A stretch of 64,000 nt of DNA. It comes from Caballeronia sp. SBC1. Lineage in GTDB: Bacteria > Pseudomonadota > Gammaproteobacteria > Burkholderiales > Burkholderiaceae. The stretch spans positions 1,612,001 to 1,676,000 of the forward strand of contig NZ_CP049157.1 of NCBI RefSeq assembly GCF_011493005.1, read 5' to 3'. Position 1 is the first letter of the stretch; every line of letters starts with the position of its first letter. The notes beneath the pieces were generated by a model. It was not told the origin of the DNA. It did no database searches and saw only the letters and a program-made list of their open reading frames with translations. Shown piece by piece: positions 43,249 through 54,653 of this stretch. The translations under genes and the position numbers were made by a program.

Positions 43249-44568
43249 TCAAGCGCTTGGCAGGCCCGGAATATCAACGCCGAATGTTTGCAGCAAGAGG
43301 ACCGCGTTAAGGGCCAGCACTGCGAAGGCCGCAACGATGGCCGCTATTTTTACCAGTGTCCGGTTCTTGTAGGAGCCCATGACATCTGTGCGGCACGTGA
43401 ACCACACGAGTGCCGCCATGGGAAACGGCAGCGCAAGACTGAGCACGACCTGACTCATGACCAGCGCTTGCGTAGCGTTCACGCCCAGCCAGACCACCAC
43501 AAAACTCGGCACCATCGTAATTGCCCGACGCAGCCATAGGGGGATGCGGAAGCCGACAAACCCTTGCATGATCATTTGACCGGCCATGGTTCCCACGACC
43601 GAACTGGAAATGCCCGACGCGATCAACGACAGCAGGAAAATGCCCGCGGCAGCAATGCCCAGCAGCGGCGCTAGCGTGTGATAGGCCGTTTCGATCTCGG
43701 CCACTTCAGGATGACCCGAGTGAAAGGCGCCGGATGCCATGATGACCATGGCCATGTTGATCATGCCCGCAATGGTCAGCGCAATGATCACTTCAACGTT
43801 CGAGAACGTGAGCAGCCGTTTGCGCTCAGCTTCGGTCTTGGGAGGCAAGCGGCCCTGGGTAAGTCCCGAATGAAGAAATAGCGCGTGCGGCATGACTGTC
43901 GCTCCAATAATGCCCACCGCGATGGTCACAGCTTGCGCATCGGGCAAGTCCGGCTTGAACATATGCAGCCCGACCTGGGCCCAGGCTACTGGAGCTATGA
44001 AAAGCTCCGCGAGATAAGACAAGCCGATGATCCCGACCAGTGCGCCAATAATCAATTCGAGCGGCCGGTATCCCGCTTTCTCGAAGAACAACAAGCCATA
44101 CGTGACGATCGCTGTGACGATCATGCCGATCAGCAACGGCATGTGAAAAAGCAAACTCAGGCCGATCGCACCGCCGAGGAATTCGGCCAGATCGGTGGCC
44201 ATGGCCGCGACTTCGCTGACTCCCCACATGACATACACGAGCGGCTTGGGTAAATGATCCCGGCATAGCTCCGCGAGATTGCGCCCGGTGACAATGCCCA
44301 GTTTTGCGGAAAGTGCCTGAAATAGCATGGCAATGACGTTTGCCAGCAGCACAACCCACAATAATCCATACCCGTATCGCGCGCCGGCCTGGATATTGGT
44401 CGCAAAATTGCCCGGGTCCATATAAGCGACGGAGACTACGACTGCTGGTCCGGCAAAGGGCAGGAGCACCGACCAGCCCGTGCGGCGGCCTTCCAGCACA
44501 TCACGCATGGCGCGAGTCGTACTGTCGCTCATTGATTGGCTGGGCTCGGCGCGGACGCGGTCATCCAT
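43249..44568 (-). CDS. mntH: Nramp-family divalent metal (Mn2+/Fe2+) transporter
   Basis: A 439-residue proton-coupled importer with 11 or 12 helices. The metal-binding helices show SVAYMDPGNFATNIQAGARY (DPGN in helix 1) and GATVMPHALFLHSGL (MPH in helix 6), and the transport signature GQMIMQGFVGF follows. Mn2+ is the usual cargo of such bacterial proteins. The start at 44568 has a weak ribosome site; ATG 44532 is possible. No manganese riboswitch was recognised upstream. It is separated from the vapC stop by 371 bases. Confidence 0.94.
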   Translation of the reverse strand: MDDRVRAEPSQSMSDSTTRAMRDVLEGRRTGWSVLLPFAGPAVVVSVAYMDPGNFATNIQAGARYGYGLLWVVLLANVIAMLFQALSAKLGIVTGRNLAELCRDHLPKPLVYVMWGVSEVAAMATDLAEFLGGAIGLSLLFHMPLLIGMIVTAIVTYGLLFFEKAGYRPLELIIGALVGIIGLSYLAELFIAPVAWAQVGLHMFKPDLPDAQAVTIAVGIIGATVMPHALFLHSGLTQGRLPPKTEAERKRLLTFSNVEVIIALTIAGMINMAMVIMASGAFHSGHPEVAEIETAYHTLAPLLGIAAAGIFLLSLIASGISSSVVGTMAGQMIMQGFVGFRIPLWLRRAITMVPSFVVVWLGVNATQALVMSQVVLSLALPFPMAALVWFTCRTDVMGSYKNRTLVKIAAIVAAFAVLALNAVLLLQTFGVDIPGLPSA

Positions 44569-44939
44569 TGATTAACTCGACACGTTTTAGATGATGGGTC
44601 GCTTCGTGCGGACCGGCTTGCGACGGTCACGACCGCGACATAGGCAGTGCATTCGTAGGCAGTGCATTAATTGCTTTGCTCGGCGGCAAATTAGCGCATT
44701 AAGCAATCAGAGCACAGTTTCGGCTTTTGTGGGTATTCGCCGTGTCGTTGCTTTCAATTTTCTTGCGGCTGCAATCAAAAGTCTTTCGATGGCGGCAGTT
44801 GTTACCTCGCTTTTCCATAATCTTGAGTTAGCGGGTTGAGGCCGGCTGCAAGCTACGGAGACTCTGTTAGCGACACGTGACCGCGCTGAACAAATTCGCG
44901 GTAATGGCAAATGGTCATGTTGCCATTACTGAATTGTTC
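44569..44939. other. Intergenic stretch between mntH and vapC
   Basis: About 370 bases with no supported gene. It holds a 13-base direct repeat, TAGGCAGTGCATT, at 44641-44653 and 44656-44668, upstream of mntH, and the hairpin at 44901-44929 near the vapC stop. Confidence 0.5.
44901..44929. terminator. Perfect 10-bp hairpin after vapC
   Basis: GTAATGGCAA and TTGCCATTAC form a perfect stem with a 9-base loop, 11 bases beyond the vapC stop on the minus strand. No T run follows, so it is a possible rather than certain terminator. Confidence 0.5.
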
Positions 44940-45317
44940 TCAAACCGTTATGACGAGCTCGGAATATGCACTCAGATGACCGTCGGCAGTCAACAGGCGA
45001 AGGGGCTCAGAAATCGCCTGTGCGATCAGAAGGCGGTCGAACGGGTCGCGATGGATATCCGGCAGATCGCGGACCAACGCAGCGTGCACTGCGCGAACCG
45101 GCAGTTCCTTGAAACCGCTTGCAGCTATTTCTGCTACCAAAAGATTCACGTCTGCATCCAGCTTGCCCAGCCCAACCTTGATCGATGCCTCCCATATGCT
45201 TGCGCTGCTGACGAAAACATCATCGGCGTCAGTAATCAGCTTGCGCGCGTGCTTTGACAATTTTCGGTTGTCGGTTACCGCCCACAGGTAAATGTGAGTG
45301 TCCAGGAGTACACGCAT
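44940..45317 (-). CDS. VapC-type PIN-domain toxin
   Basis: A 125-residue PIN nuclease. The conserved acids are in LLDTHIYLWAV (first Asp), SSASIWEASIK (Glu) and DPFDRLLIAQA (Asp), and LLTADGHL carries the last Asp. PIN toxins cleave RNA, often tRNA. The ATG overlaps the antitoxin stop as TGATG, so translation is coupled. A TTG three bases upstream was considered and dropped. The gene follows the antitoxin on the minus strand. Confidence 0.93.
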   Translation of the reverse strand: MRVLLDTHIYLWAVTDNRKLSKHARKLITDADDVFVSSASIWEASIKVGLGKLDADVNLLVAEIAASGFKELPVRAVHAALVRDLPDIHRDPFDRLLIAQAISEPLRLLTADGHLSAYSELVITV

Positions 45318-45553
45318 CAACGGCCCTCAAACGCAGCAATCACGTCGTCGGGTAGAGCTGCATCAAAGTCGTCGGCAATTTTCACCTTTCCTTTTAAACC
45401 ACCGAAACGGCGCGGAATCCGTTCGTGCTGAATGGGCCCCAGTCTGGCAGCGGGCTTGCCGGCTTTCGCAATGATAATTTCTTCACCATTCGCCGCGGCA
45501 TCAACAAGCCTCGAAAAATGCGTTTTTGCATCGTGAATATTGATAGTTTGCAT
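45317..45553 (-). CDS. Phd/YefM-type antitoxin
   Basis: A 78-residue antitoxin. The N-terminal DNA-binding fold begins MQTINIHDAKTHFSRLVDAA, followed by GEEIIIAKAGKPAARL, the standard Phd/YefM pattern. The C-terminal tail (DFDAALPDDVIAAFEGR) should wrap the toxin. It is the first gene of the pair and represses its own promoter in related systems; a palindromic operator lies just upstream. Confidence 0.92.
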   Translation of the reverse strand: MQTINIHDAKTHFSRLVDAAANGEEIIIAKAGKPAARLGPIQHERIPRRFGGLKGKVKIADDFDAALPDDVIAAFEGR

Positions 45554-45563
45554 ATCTGCTCCT

Positions 45564-45590
45564 AGTGGACTAAGTCCATATTAGTCCACT
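45564..45590. promoter_or_regulatory. Inverted-repeat operator of the toxin-antitoxin pair
   Basis: AGTGGACTAA and TTAGTCCACT form perfect 10-base arms around 7 bases. The inner TGGACT-A-AGTCCA adds an overlapping smaller palindrome. It starts 11 bases upstream of the antitoxin ATG, the expected place for autorepression. Confidence 0.72.
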
Positions 45591-45686
45591 GTTGTTGGTG
45601 GGTCAACCGTTGCGTTGGTCTTGTTCCCGCAGTGCGCCGTTCATCGCCCGGGCCACCCCCGCGTCCCGCCTGAGTCTCCCCGCGTC

Positions 45687-45711
45687 TTTACACTTTCTTT
45701 ATATCCCCGCC
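45687..45711 (+). promoter_or_regulatory. KdpE-type operator of the kdp operon
   Basis: The 25 bases contain TTTACACTTTC, then TTTATATCCCCGCC, closely following the E. coli KdpE site as I recall it (TTTATACTTTT, then TTTACACCCCGCC), with the same spacing of the T-rich halves. It ends 76 bases before the first gene of the operon, in good position for activation. Confidence 0.78.
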
Positions 45712-45787
45712 AGTTCTCTTTTCCAGCCGTTTACGCGCGATCAACTAACCTTCAGCACGTCCAAATCCGCTACGGGAGATCAAAACA

Positions 45788-45892
45788 ATGGACCTGCTAT
45801 ATATCGCCGGCATCATCGCCTTCTGGGCAGTGTGCGCGGCTCTTGCCATCGGTTGCGACAAACTGCGTCGCGCCCCGGGAGGTCGCCCATGA
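45788..45892 (+). CDS. 34-residue membrane peptide upstream of kdpF
   Basis: The frame encodes MDLLYIAGIIAFWAVCAALA followed by IGCDKLRRAPGGRP. One hydrophobic helix is followed by a positively charged tail, so the C-terminus should face the cytoplasm. Its stop overlaps the kdpF start as ATGA (45889-45892), the same coupling as between kdpF and kdpA. It is the first gene after the KdpE-type operator. I do not know a named family, but similar short frames precede kdpF in other genomes. It may assist assembly of the pump; this is inference. Confidence 0.72.
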   Translation: MDLLYIAGIIAFWAVCAALAIGCDKLRRAPGGRP

Positions 45893-45984
45893 CCACCTGG
45901 ATGCTGTTGCTGGCAGGCGCCTCGACTCTGCTCTTGTTCGTGTACCTCGTGTACGCACTATTGCGTGCGGAGGATCTGGAATGA
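45889..45984 (+). CDS. kdpF: KdpF small subunit of the potassium pump
   Basis: A 31-residue peptide, TWMLLLAGASTLLLFVYLVY then ALLRAEDLE. It matches the KdpF pattern of one helix ending LVYAL-AE. KdpF stabilises the KdpABC complex in E. coli. It overlaps the peptide before it and kdpA after it (ATGA at both ends). A longer frame from 45592 is not needed. Confidence 0.9.
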   Translation: MTTWMLLLAGASTLLLFVYLVYALLRAEDLE

Positions 45985-47789
45985 ACGCCAATACCGTATT
46001 TCAAATGGGCCTTTATATCGTCGTGCTGATCGCGCTCGCGATTCCGCTCGGCCGGTATATGACCTCCGTGCTCGATGGTTCGTCAGTCGTTGTTCGACGC
46101 ATCGGTCGTCCAGTCGAAGCGCTGCTTTACAAGCTAGCTGGCGTAGATGAAAAGTCGGAGATGTCGTGGAAGCACTACGCATTCGCCGTGCTGGCGTTCA
46201 ACGCACTCGGTGTGCTCGTCGTGTACGGATTCATGCGCTTGCAACAGTGGCTGCCGTCCAACCCGCAGGCCTTCGGTCCCATGACCCCGGACGCCGCGTT
46301 CAACACGGCTGTCAGCTTCGTGACCAACACGAACTGGCAAGACTACACGCCTGAGTCGACCGCAAGCTATCTCTCGCAGATGGTCGGCCTGACCGTGCAG
46401 AACTTCTTTTCGGCCGCGACCGGCATAGCCGTTGTCGTCGCGCTGATTCGTGGCTTCGCCCGTCATACCGCAACGACCATCGGCAACTTCTGGGTCGACA
46501 TCACGCGCATCACGCTGTACATCCTTGCGCCTCTGGCTACGGTCATCGCGCTGGTGTTCGTGAGCCAGGGCGCGATCCAGAACTTCGAGTCGTACCAGGA
46601 CGTCGCCACGCTTCAAGTGACGACTTACCAGACGCCGAAGACGGACGCTCAAGGCAATCCGGTCAAGGATGCCAAGGGCAATCCGGTGATGGTGGACAAC
46701 AAGGCCGACAAGCAGACGATCGCCATGGGCCCGGTTGCCTCGCAAGAAGCGATCAAGATGCTCGGCACGAATGGCGGCGGGTTCTTTAACGCCAACTCCG
46801 CCCATCCGTACGAAAACCCGACGCCGTTCTCCAACTTCGTCCAGATGATCGCCATGCTCGTCATTCCGGCGGCGTTGTGTGTCGTGTTCGGACGCATGGT
46901 GGGCGACAAGCGGCAGGGCTACGCAATCCTCGCGGCGATGACCATCGCGTTCTCCATAGCGTGCTGGGGTGAAATCTCATTCGAGCAGGCCGGCAATCCG
47001 CTGTTCACGTCGCTGCATGTGGACCAAAGCGCCTCGGCGATGCAGGCAGGCGGTAACGCTGAAGGCAAGGAAACGCGCTTTGGTATTGCGCAGTCGGGCA
47101 TCTTCACGGTCGCCACCACGGCTGCATCGTGCGGTGCCGTGAACAACGCGCATGACTCGCTGACGCCAATGGGTGGCTTCGTACCGCTGCTGTTGATCCA
47201 GCTTGGTGAAGTGATTTTCGGCGGCGTGGGTTCCGGCTTATACGGGATGCTGGTCTTCGCCATGCTCGCGGTGTTCGTCGCCGGTCTGATGATTGGTCGT
47301 ACACCTGAATATATCGGCAAGAAGATCGAGTCGTACGAGATGAAGATGGTGGCTATTGTCGTGTTGCTGACGCCGTTTCTGGTGCTGCTTGGTGCATCGA
47401 TTGGTGTGCTAACGGCGGCGGGAACAGCGGGTATAGCCAACCCAGGGCCGCACGGATTCTCCGAGATTCTCTACGCCTATAGCTCTGCCGCCAACAACAA
47501 CGGCAGCGCCTTCGCGGGCCTGACAGTCAGCACGCCGTTCTACAACATCACGACCGGCATTGCCATGTGGTTTGGCCGCTTCGGTTCGATCATCCCGGTC
47601 CTGGCCATTGCCGGTGCGCTTGCCGCCAAAAAGCGTATTGCCACTACGGCCGGCAGCTTGCCGACTCACGGTCCGCTGTTTGTCGTGTTGTTGCTCGGCA
47701 CAGTCGTGCTGGTCGGCGCACTGACATATGTACCCGCGCTCGCGCTGGGTCCCGTGGTCGAGCATCTGATGATGCTCTCGGGCAAATAA
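45981..47789 (+). CDS. kdpA: Potassium-transporting ATPase, K+-binding channel subunit
   Basis: A 602-residue subunit related to K+ channels. Selectivity-filter regions are visible at SFVTNTNWQDYTPESTAS, MLGTNGGGFFNANSAHPYEN, ATTAASCGAVNNAHDSLTP and SSAANNNGSAFAGL. An insert with a short tandem repeat (QGNPVKDAKGNPVMVDNKAD) lies at about 210-235. The ATG at 45981 overlaps kdpF; the frame extending back to 45615 is ignored. It forms the high-affinity K+ path, with energy from KdpB. Confidence 0.97.
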   Translation: MNANTVFQMGLYIVVLIALAIPLGRYMTSVLDGSSVVVRRIGRPVEALLYKLAGVDEKSEMSWKHYAFAVLAFNALGVLVVYGFMRLQQWLPSNPQAFGPMTPDAAFNTAVSFVTNTNWQDYTPESTASYLSQMVGLTVQNFFSAATGIAVVVALIRGFARHTATTIGNFWVDITRITLYILAPLATVIALVFVSQGAIQNFESYQDVATLQVTTYQTPKTDAQGNPVKDAKGNPVMVDNKADKQTIAMGPVASQEAIKMLGTNGGGFFNANSAHPYENPTPFSNFVQMIAMLVIPAALCVVFGRMVGDKRQGYAILAAMTIAFSIACWGEISFEQAGNPLFTSLHVDQSASAMQAGGNAEGKETRFGIAQSGIFTVATTAASCGAVNNAHDSLTPMGGFVPLLLIQLGEVIFGGVGSGLYGMLVFAMLAVFVAGLMIGRTPEYIGKKIESYEMKMVAIVVLLTPFLVLLGASIGVLTAAGTAGIANPGPHGFSEILYAYSSAANNNGSAFAGLTVSTPFYNITTGIAMWFGRFGSIIPVLAIAGALAAKKRIATTAGSLPTHGPLFVVLLLGTVVLVGALTYVPALALGPVVEHLMMLSGK

Positions 47790-47813
47790 GCGGTCACTGA
47801 TACAGAGGAAAGT

Positions 47814-49976
<2,163 letters not shown>

Positions 49977-50064
49977 GCGGCAGGCGGCGTGCGCCGGGTC
50001 TGCTTCTGCAGACTCGGCCGCTGCCACCTCGGGTCTCATTACAATCTAATTGGATTGAATCATC

Positions 50065-50646
50065 ATGAAAAACATTCTTCGTCCCGTGCTCGTGTTGTTC
50101 GCGGCATTGACCGTGGTGACCGGGTTGGCATATCCGATCGTGGTTACCGCGGTCGCGCATGCCGCCTTTCCGAGCCAGGCAAACGGTAGCCTGATCGAGA
50201 AGAACGGCAAGCCGGTCGGCTCGGAACTGCTGGGCCAGCAATTCGATGCACCAGGCTATTTCTGGGGCCGCTTGTCGGCCACGTCGCCGAACCCCTATAA
50301 CCCGCAAAGCTCGGGTGCTTCGAACCTTGGCCCGACGAACCCGGCGCTGGCAGATGAAGTGAAAGGACGCATCAGCGCGTTGCACGACGCGGACCCGACG
50401 AATACGGCGCCGATCCCGGTCGACCTCGTGACGTCGTCAGGCAGCGGGCTGGACCCCGAGATCAGCCCGGCTGCTGCTGCGTATCAGATCGACCGTGTCG
50501 CGAAGGCACGCAAGCTGTCGCATAACGATGTCGATGCACTGGTCCAGCGTGCAACGAGCGGCCGTCAGTTCGGCATTCTTGGCGAGGCGCGCGTGAACGT
50601 GCTGAAGCTGAACCTGGCGCTTGACGAAATGAAGCCTGCAAGCTGA
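50065..50646 (+). CDS. kdpC: Potassium-transporting ATPase subunit C
   Basis: A 193-residue subunit of the usual short type. One N-terminal helix ([20 protein letters not shown]) is followed by the periplasmic domain with QLGQQF-like [20 protein letters not shown] and the conserved [20 protein letters not shown]. This last motif is the one lost from the pseudogene at 20325. The ribosome site is weak. The stop is one base before the kdpD start. Confidence 0.96.
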   Translation: MKNILRPVLVLFAALTVVTGLAYPIVVTAVAHAAFPSQANGSLIEKNGKPVGSELLGQQFDAPGYFWGRLSATSPNPYNPQSSGASNLGPTNPALADEVKGRISALHDADPTNTAPIPVDLVTSSGSGLDPEISPAAAAYQIDRVAKARKLSHNDVDALVQRATSGRQFGILGEARVNVLKLNLALDEMKPAS

Positions 50647-50647
50647 G

Positions 50648-53440
50648 ATGGACCGCCCCGATCCCGACGAGCTGCTGGACAAGATCCAGCGCGACGAAGA
50701 GAAAAAGCAGCGCGGCAGGCTGAAGATTTTCTTCGGTGCATCGGCTGGCGTGGGGAAGACCTATGCCATGTTGCAAGCCGGGCACCGTCGCCGCGAAGAA
50801 GGTATTGACACGGTCGTCGGGATTGTCGAGACACATGGCCGCAAGGAGACGCTTGCGCTGGTTGAGGGGCTGGATGCCGTACCGCTGACGCTGTACGAAT
50901 ACCGCAACCGGAAGCTGCCCGAATTCGACCTCGACGCAGCGCTCGCGCGCAAGCCGCAACTGATACTCGTCGACGAACTTGCGCACTCGAATGTGCAGGG
51001 CGCTCGTCACCTCAAAAGGTGGCAGGACGTGTACGAGTTGCTCGACGCCGGTATCGACGTATACACCACCGTCAACGTCCAGCATCTGGAGAGCCTGAAC
51101 GATATCGTTGGGCAGATCACGGGTATTCGCGTATGGGAAACCGTGCCGGACCGCGTGTTCGATCTCGCCGATGAAGTTACCCTTGTGGACCTTCCAGCCG
51201 AAGAGCTGCTGGACCGCTTGAGGGACGGAAAAGTCTATATGCCGCAGCAAGCGGCAAACGCGGTCAAGAATTTTTTCCGCAAAGGTAACCTGATTGCATT
51301 GCGCGAACTGGCGTTGCGTCGAACGGCCGACCGCGTGGACGCGCAGATGCGCGAGTATCGCGCCGATCAATCGATTAGCCGGATCTGGCAGGCTCGTGAG
51401 CGACTCATCGCGTGCATTGGGCCGGGTCCTGAAAGCGCTACGCTGGTGCGCTCGGCCGCGCGCCTCGCCGCGAGTCTCAAGGCGGACTGGCTCGCGGTGT
51501 ATGTCGAAACACCGAAGCTGCAGCGCCTGCCTGACGCATCGCGCAAACGCACGCTGGATGCGCTCAAGCTGGCGTCCGAGCTGGGCGCCGAAACCGTGAC
51601 CCTTGATGGCGCCGACGCGGCCGCCACGCTGGTCGCGTACGCGCGCATGCGCAATGTATCCAAGATCGTGGCGGGGGCGTCAGACGCGCCCGGCTGGCGG
51701 CGGCTGCTTGATCGATCCGTTGCCGAAGCACTGGTGCACCATGCACACGATATCGACGTGACGCTGGTGGGCGTGAAAGCGGCGAAGGAAGGGCGCGAGC
51801 GCGACGCTGGTATCCCGGTATTCGCCGCCGTGCGCAACGAAGCCCGCTCGTCGCCCAACGCCTACTTTTATGCGGCTGCTATCGGCGTCGCGATCACGGC
51901 GTTGGCGAGCCTGCTGTCGCGGCACATCGACCTCACGAATCTTGTGATGTTGTATCTGCTGGGCGTTGTTTTTGCCGCGGTCCGGCTCGGACGAGGCCCC
52001 GGCGTACTGCTTTCGTTCGTGAGCGTCGCGGCGTTCGATTTCTTCTTTGTTCCGCCGCAACTTTCCTTTTCCGTTTCAGATACGCAGTACCTGCTGACCT
52101 TCTTCGTGATGTTGCTGACCTCGCTCACGATCAGCCATCTGACTTCGAATCTTCGGCGTCAGGCGCAGGTAGCCTCGTTACGCGAGCGGCGCACCGGCGC
52201 CATGTACGCCATGACGCGTGAACTGGGCGGCGCGTTGATGACCGAACAGATCATCGAAATCGGGACGCGCCACGTAGGGGAAATTTTCCAGGCCAAGGTC
52301 GCGATCCTGCTGCCCGACAGCGTGGAAAAGATCCGCCAGAAAGTCGACGATCCCAATCCGCAGTTCACACTCGATGCAGCCGATCTCGACCTCGACATCG
52401 CACAGTGGGTGTACGACCAGCAAAAGCCCGCGGGACGCGGCACGGACACGCTGCCGGCCAGCAACGCGCTTTATCTGCCGCTCAAGGCGCCCATGCGTAC
52501 ACGCGGTGTGCTGGCACTCATCACCGCTCATGCAGCCGAGCTCGCGGTCCCTGAACAGCAACGCATGATTGACACGTTCGCTTCACAGATCGCGCTCGCG
52601 CTCGAACGTGTCCACTACGTCGAGATCGCGCAGGATGCGTTGGTCAACATGGAGTCGGAGCGCATGCGCAATTCGCTGCTCTCGGCCATCTCGCATGACC
52701 TGCGCACGCCGCTCACCTCGATCGTCGGATTCGCTTCGGTGCTGGAGGAGCAGCAGCGCATTCACAACGGTACGGCCGACACCGCGCGCGAGCTGGTTCA
52801 CGCAATCCACGAGGAAGCACTGCGCATGAGCGGGCTTGTGACGAATCTGCTCGACATGGCCCGGCTCCAGGCAGGCAGCATCCGTCTGAACCGGCAGTGG
52901 TTGATGCTGGAAGAGGTAGTTGGCGCGGCGCTCGCCGTATGCCGCCGCACGCTTGCCGGACACACGGTGCAGGTTCGCGTTCCAGCCGACCTTCCATTGA
53001 TACAACTAGACGCTGTCCTGATGGAACGACTGCTCGCCAACCTGTTTGAGAACGCGGCGAAATACACGCCGCGCGATTCATCACTGTCCATTCACGCAGC
53101 GGTTGAACAGCTGTCGGGCGAGCGCTATGTGCGGGTCTGCGTCGACGATAACGGCCCGGGTCTGCCGCCGGGCATACAACAAACGCTCTTCGATAAATTC
53201 ACGCGTGGAGAGAAGGAATCCGCCAAGCCCGGGATTGGTCTGGGTCTGGCAATCTGCCGGGCCATTGTAGAGGCGCACGGCGGAAAGATCGGTGCTGAGA
53301 ACCGGGTGGATGGAGAAGGGAAGGTGTTGGGCGCGAGGTTCTGGTTCACGTTGCCGGCCGATCAGACACCGCCTTTCGAGGCGCTTCCTGACGAGAATGG
53401 CGATGGGGCGGACGCTGCTGCCCACACGGATACGCCATGA
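50648..53440 (+). CDS. kdpD: Potassium-sensing histidine kinase
   Basis: A 930-residue kinase. The N-terminal KdpD domain has the Walker A sequence FFGASAGVGKTYAML (about 28-42) and LVDELAHSN; a Usp-like domain follows at about 250-370; four closely packed helices lie at about 405-500; then a GAF-like domain, HisKA with His in LLSAISHDLRTPLTSIVGFA, and a HATPase with DDNGPGLPPG. It senses potassium need and phosphorylates KdpE. It begins two bases after kdpC and overlaps kdpE by four. Confidence 0.97.
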   Translation: MDRPDPDELLDKIQRDEEKKQRGRLKIFFGASAGVGKTYAMLQAGHRRREEGIDTVVGIVETHGRKETLALVEGLDAVPLTLYEYRNRKLPEFDLDAALARKPQLILVDELAHSNVQGARHLKRWQDVYELLDAGIDVYTTVNVQHLESLNDIVGQITGIRVWETVPDRVFDLADEVTLVDLPAEELLDRLRDGKVYMPQQAANAVKNFFRKGNLIALRELALRRTADRVDAQMREYRADQSISRIWQARERLIACIGPGPESATLVRSAARLAASLKADWLAVYVETPKLQRLPDASRKRTLDALKLASELGAETVTLDGADAAATLVAYARMRNVSKIVAGASDAPGWRRLLDRSVAEALVHHAHDIDVTLVGVKAAKEGRERDAGIPVFAAVRNEARSSPNAYFYAAAIGVAITALASLLSRHIDLTNLVMLYLLGVVFAAVRLGRGPGVLLSFVSVAAFDFFFVPPQLSFSVSDTQYLLTFFVMLLTSLTISHLTSNLRRQAQVASLRERRTGAMYAMTRELGGALMTEQIIEIGTRHVGEIFQAKVAILLPDSVEKIRQKVDDPNPQFTLDAADLDLDIAQWVYDQQKPAGRGTDTLPASNALYLPLKAPMRTRGVLALITAHAAELAVPEQQRMIDTFASQIALALERVHYVEIAQDALVNMESERMRNSLLSAISHDLRTPLTSIVGFASVLEEQQRIHNGTADTARELVHAIHEEALRMSGLVTNLLDMARLQAGSIRLNRQWLMLEEVVGAALAVCRRTLAGHTVQVRVPADLPLIQLDAVLMERLLANLFENAAKYTPRDSSLSIHAAVEQLSGERYVRVCVDDNGPGLPPGIQQTLFDKFTRGEKESAKPGIGLGLAICRAIVEAHGGKIGAENRVDGEGKVLGARFWFTLPADQTPPFEALPDENGDGADAAAHTDTP

Positions 53441-54135
53441 GCGAGCCTACGTTGACCATTGTCGTCATAGAAGACGACAAGCAGATTCGCCGTTTCGTAC
53501 GCAGCACGCTGGAAGCGCAGGGCATGACCGTGTTCGAAGCGGAAACCGGGCAACAGGGCTTGCGCGAAGCTGCCTTTCGGCTGCCTGATCTTATTGTTAT
53601 TGACCTTGGCTTGCCGGACACCGACGGTATTGATGTGATTCGCGAACTGCGTACCTGGACCGAGCAACCGTTGATCGTGCTCTCGGCACGCACTCACGAA
53701 GATTCCAAGGTTGCAGCGCTGGATGCGGGAGCGGACGACTATCTGACGAAGCCATTCGGTGTGTCGGAGTTGCTCGCGCGAATCCGTGCACAGCTAAGAC
53801 GGCGTAATCGCGGCGGGCAGCAGGAGACACCGCAAGTACGGTTTGGTCCGGTCTCGGTGGATCTATCGGAGAGGCTTGTCACGCGAGACGGCGAGGTGAT
53901 TCATCTCACGCCGATCGAATACAGGCTGCTGACTACGCTGGTACGCCACGCTGGGCGAGTCATCACGCATCAGCAATTGCTACGTGAAGTCTGGGGACCC
54001 GCGTATGTGGAGAACCAGCATTATCTGCGTGTTTATATGGGACACCTTCGCCACAAGCTGGAGCTTGATCCGGCCCAGCCGGTTCATATCCTGACCGAGA
54101 CCGGGGTGGGTTATAGGCTTGTGGGTGCGCAGTAG
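53437..54135 (+). CDS. kdpE: KdpE response regulator
   Basis: A 232-residue OmpR/PhoB-type regulator. The receiver has VIEDDKQIRRF, phosphoacceptor Asp56 in LIVIDLGLPDTDG, and DDYLTKPFG. The winged helix at about 130-230 contains HLTPIEYRLLTTLVRHAGRV and YLRVYMGHLRHKLE. Phosphorylated by KdpD, it should bind the site at 45687 and switch on the operon. It is the last gene of the kdp unit. Confidence 0.97.
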   Translation: MSEPTLTIVVIEDDKQIRRFVRSTLEAQGMTVFEAETGQQGLREAAFRLPDLIVIDLGLPDTDGIDVIRELRTWTEQPLIVLSARTHEDSKVAALDAGADDYLTKPFGVSELLARIRAQLRRRNRGGQQETPQVRFGPVSVDLSERLVTRDGEVIHLTPIEYRLLTTLVRHAGRVITHQQLLREVWGPAYVENQHYLRVYMGHLRHKLELDPAQPVHILTETGVGYRLVGAQ

Positions 54136-54223
54136 GAGTGGGTTTTACGCGTTGCTTAGCGGCGTTCGCGTGAGCGTCTGACGGCGCGCTAGCGCAGTTC
54201 AATATTCGCGGCGCGAACGCCGC

Positions 54224-54445
54224 TCATGGAAAAAGCGCAAACGGCAACGTAGCCGCGATATAAACCGCCAGGCCGGTTGCCGGGAGGCCCAAGGTTATGG
54301 CGATCGCTGCAACCGCCGTACCGGCCAGCGATACCGCAAGCAGCGTTCGCCGACGCGTTTGCTGTCCAGCGATGTTCGATCGTGTGCTTTCTTGGTCCGG
54401 CTCGTTTTGTCTGGGAGTGCGCTTCCAGAACGTCAGGGCGTGCAT
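54224..54445 (-). CDS. Small hypothetical membrane protein
   Basis: A 73-residue protein. A basic N-terminal half (MHALTFWKRTPRQNEPDQES) is followed by one or two hydrophobic segments (LLAVSLAGTAVAAIAITLGL and GLAVYIAATLPFALFP). GAGAGAG lies before ATG 54445, so the frame from 54535 is not used. I do not recognise a family. It is convergent with kdpE. Confidence 0.55.
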   Translation of the reverse strand: MHALTFWKRTPRQNEPDQESTRSNIAGQQTRRRTLLAVSLAGTAVAAIAITLGLPATGLAVYIAATLPFALFP

Positions 54446-54653
54446 GTTGGTGACTCTCTCGATGTAGACATAAAGTGTCGTTCCGCTCGCGCAATGACGG
54501 TGATTAAATAGCATAGGAGAGCATATAGATTCCACAAATTAGACGCTGAAAGATCACGTCTTGACGCGTTCTTGATACGGCATGCTCCGCTTTTATCTCG
54601 ACCGATACGCCGCACGGCGTAGCCTTCCCGGACGCAAACGAGAAGGGACCGTG

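Noticed and set aside
44569..44700. Possible manganese riboswitch or MntR site upstream of mntH
   Set aside because: Only a 13-base direct repeat is present; no yybP-ykoY-type motif or known operator consensus could be found.
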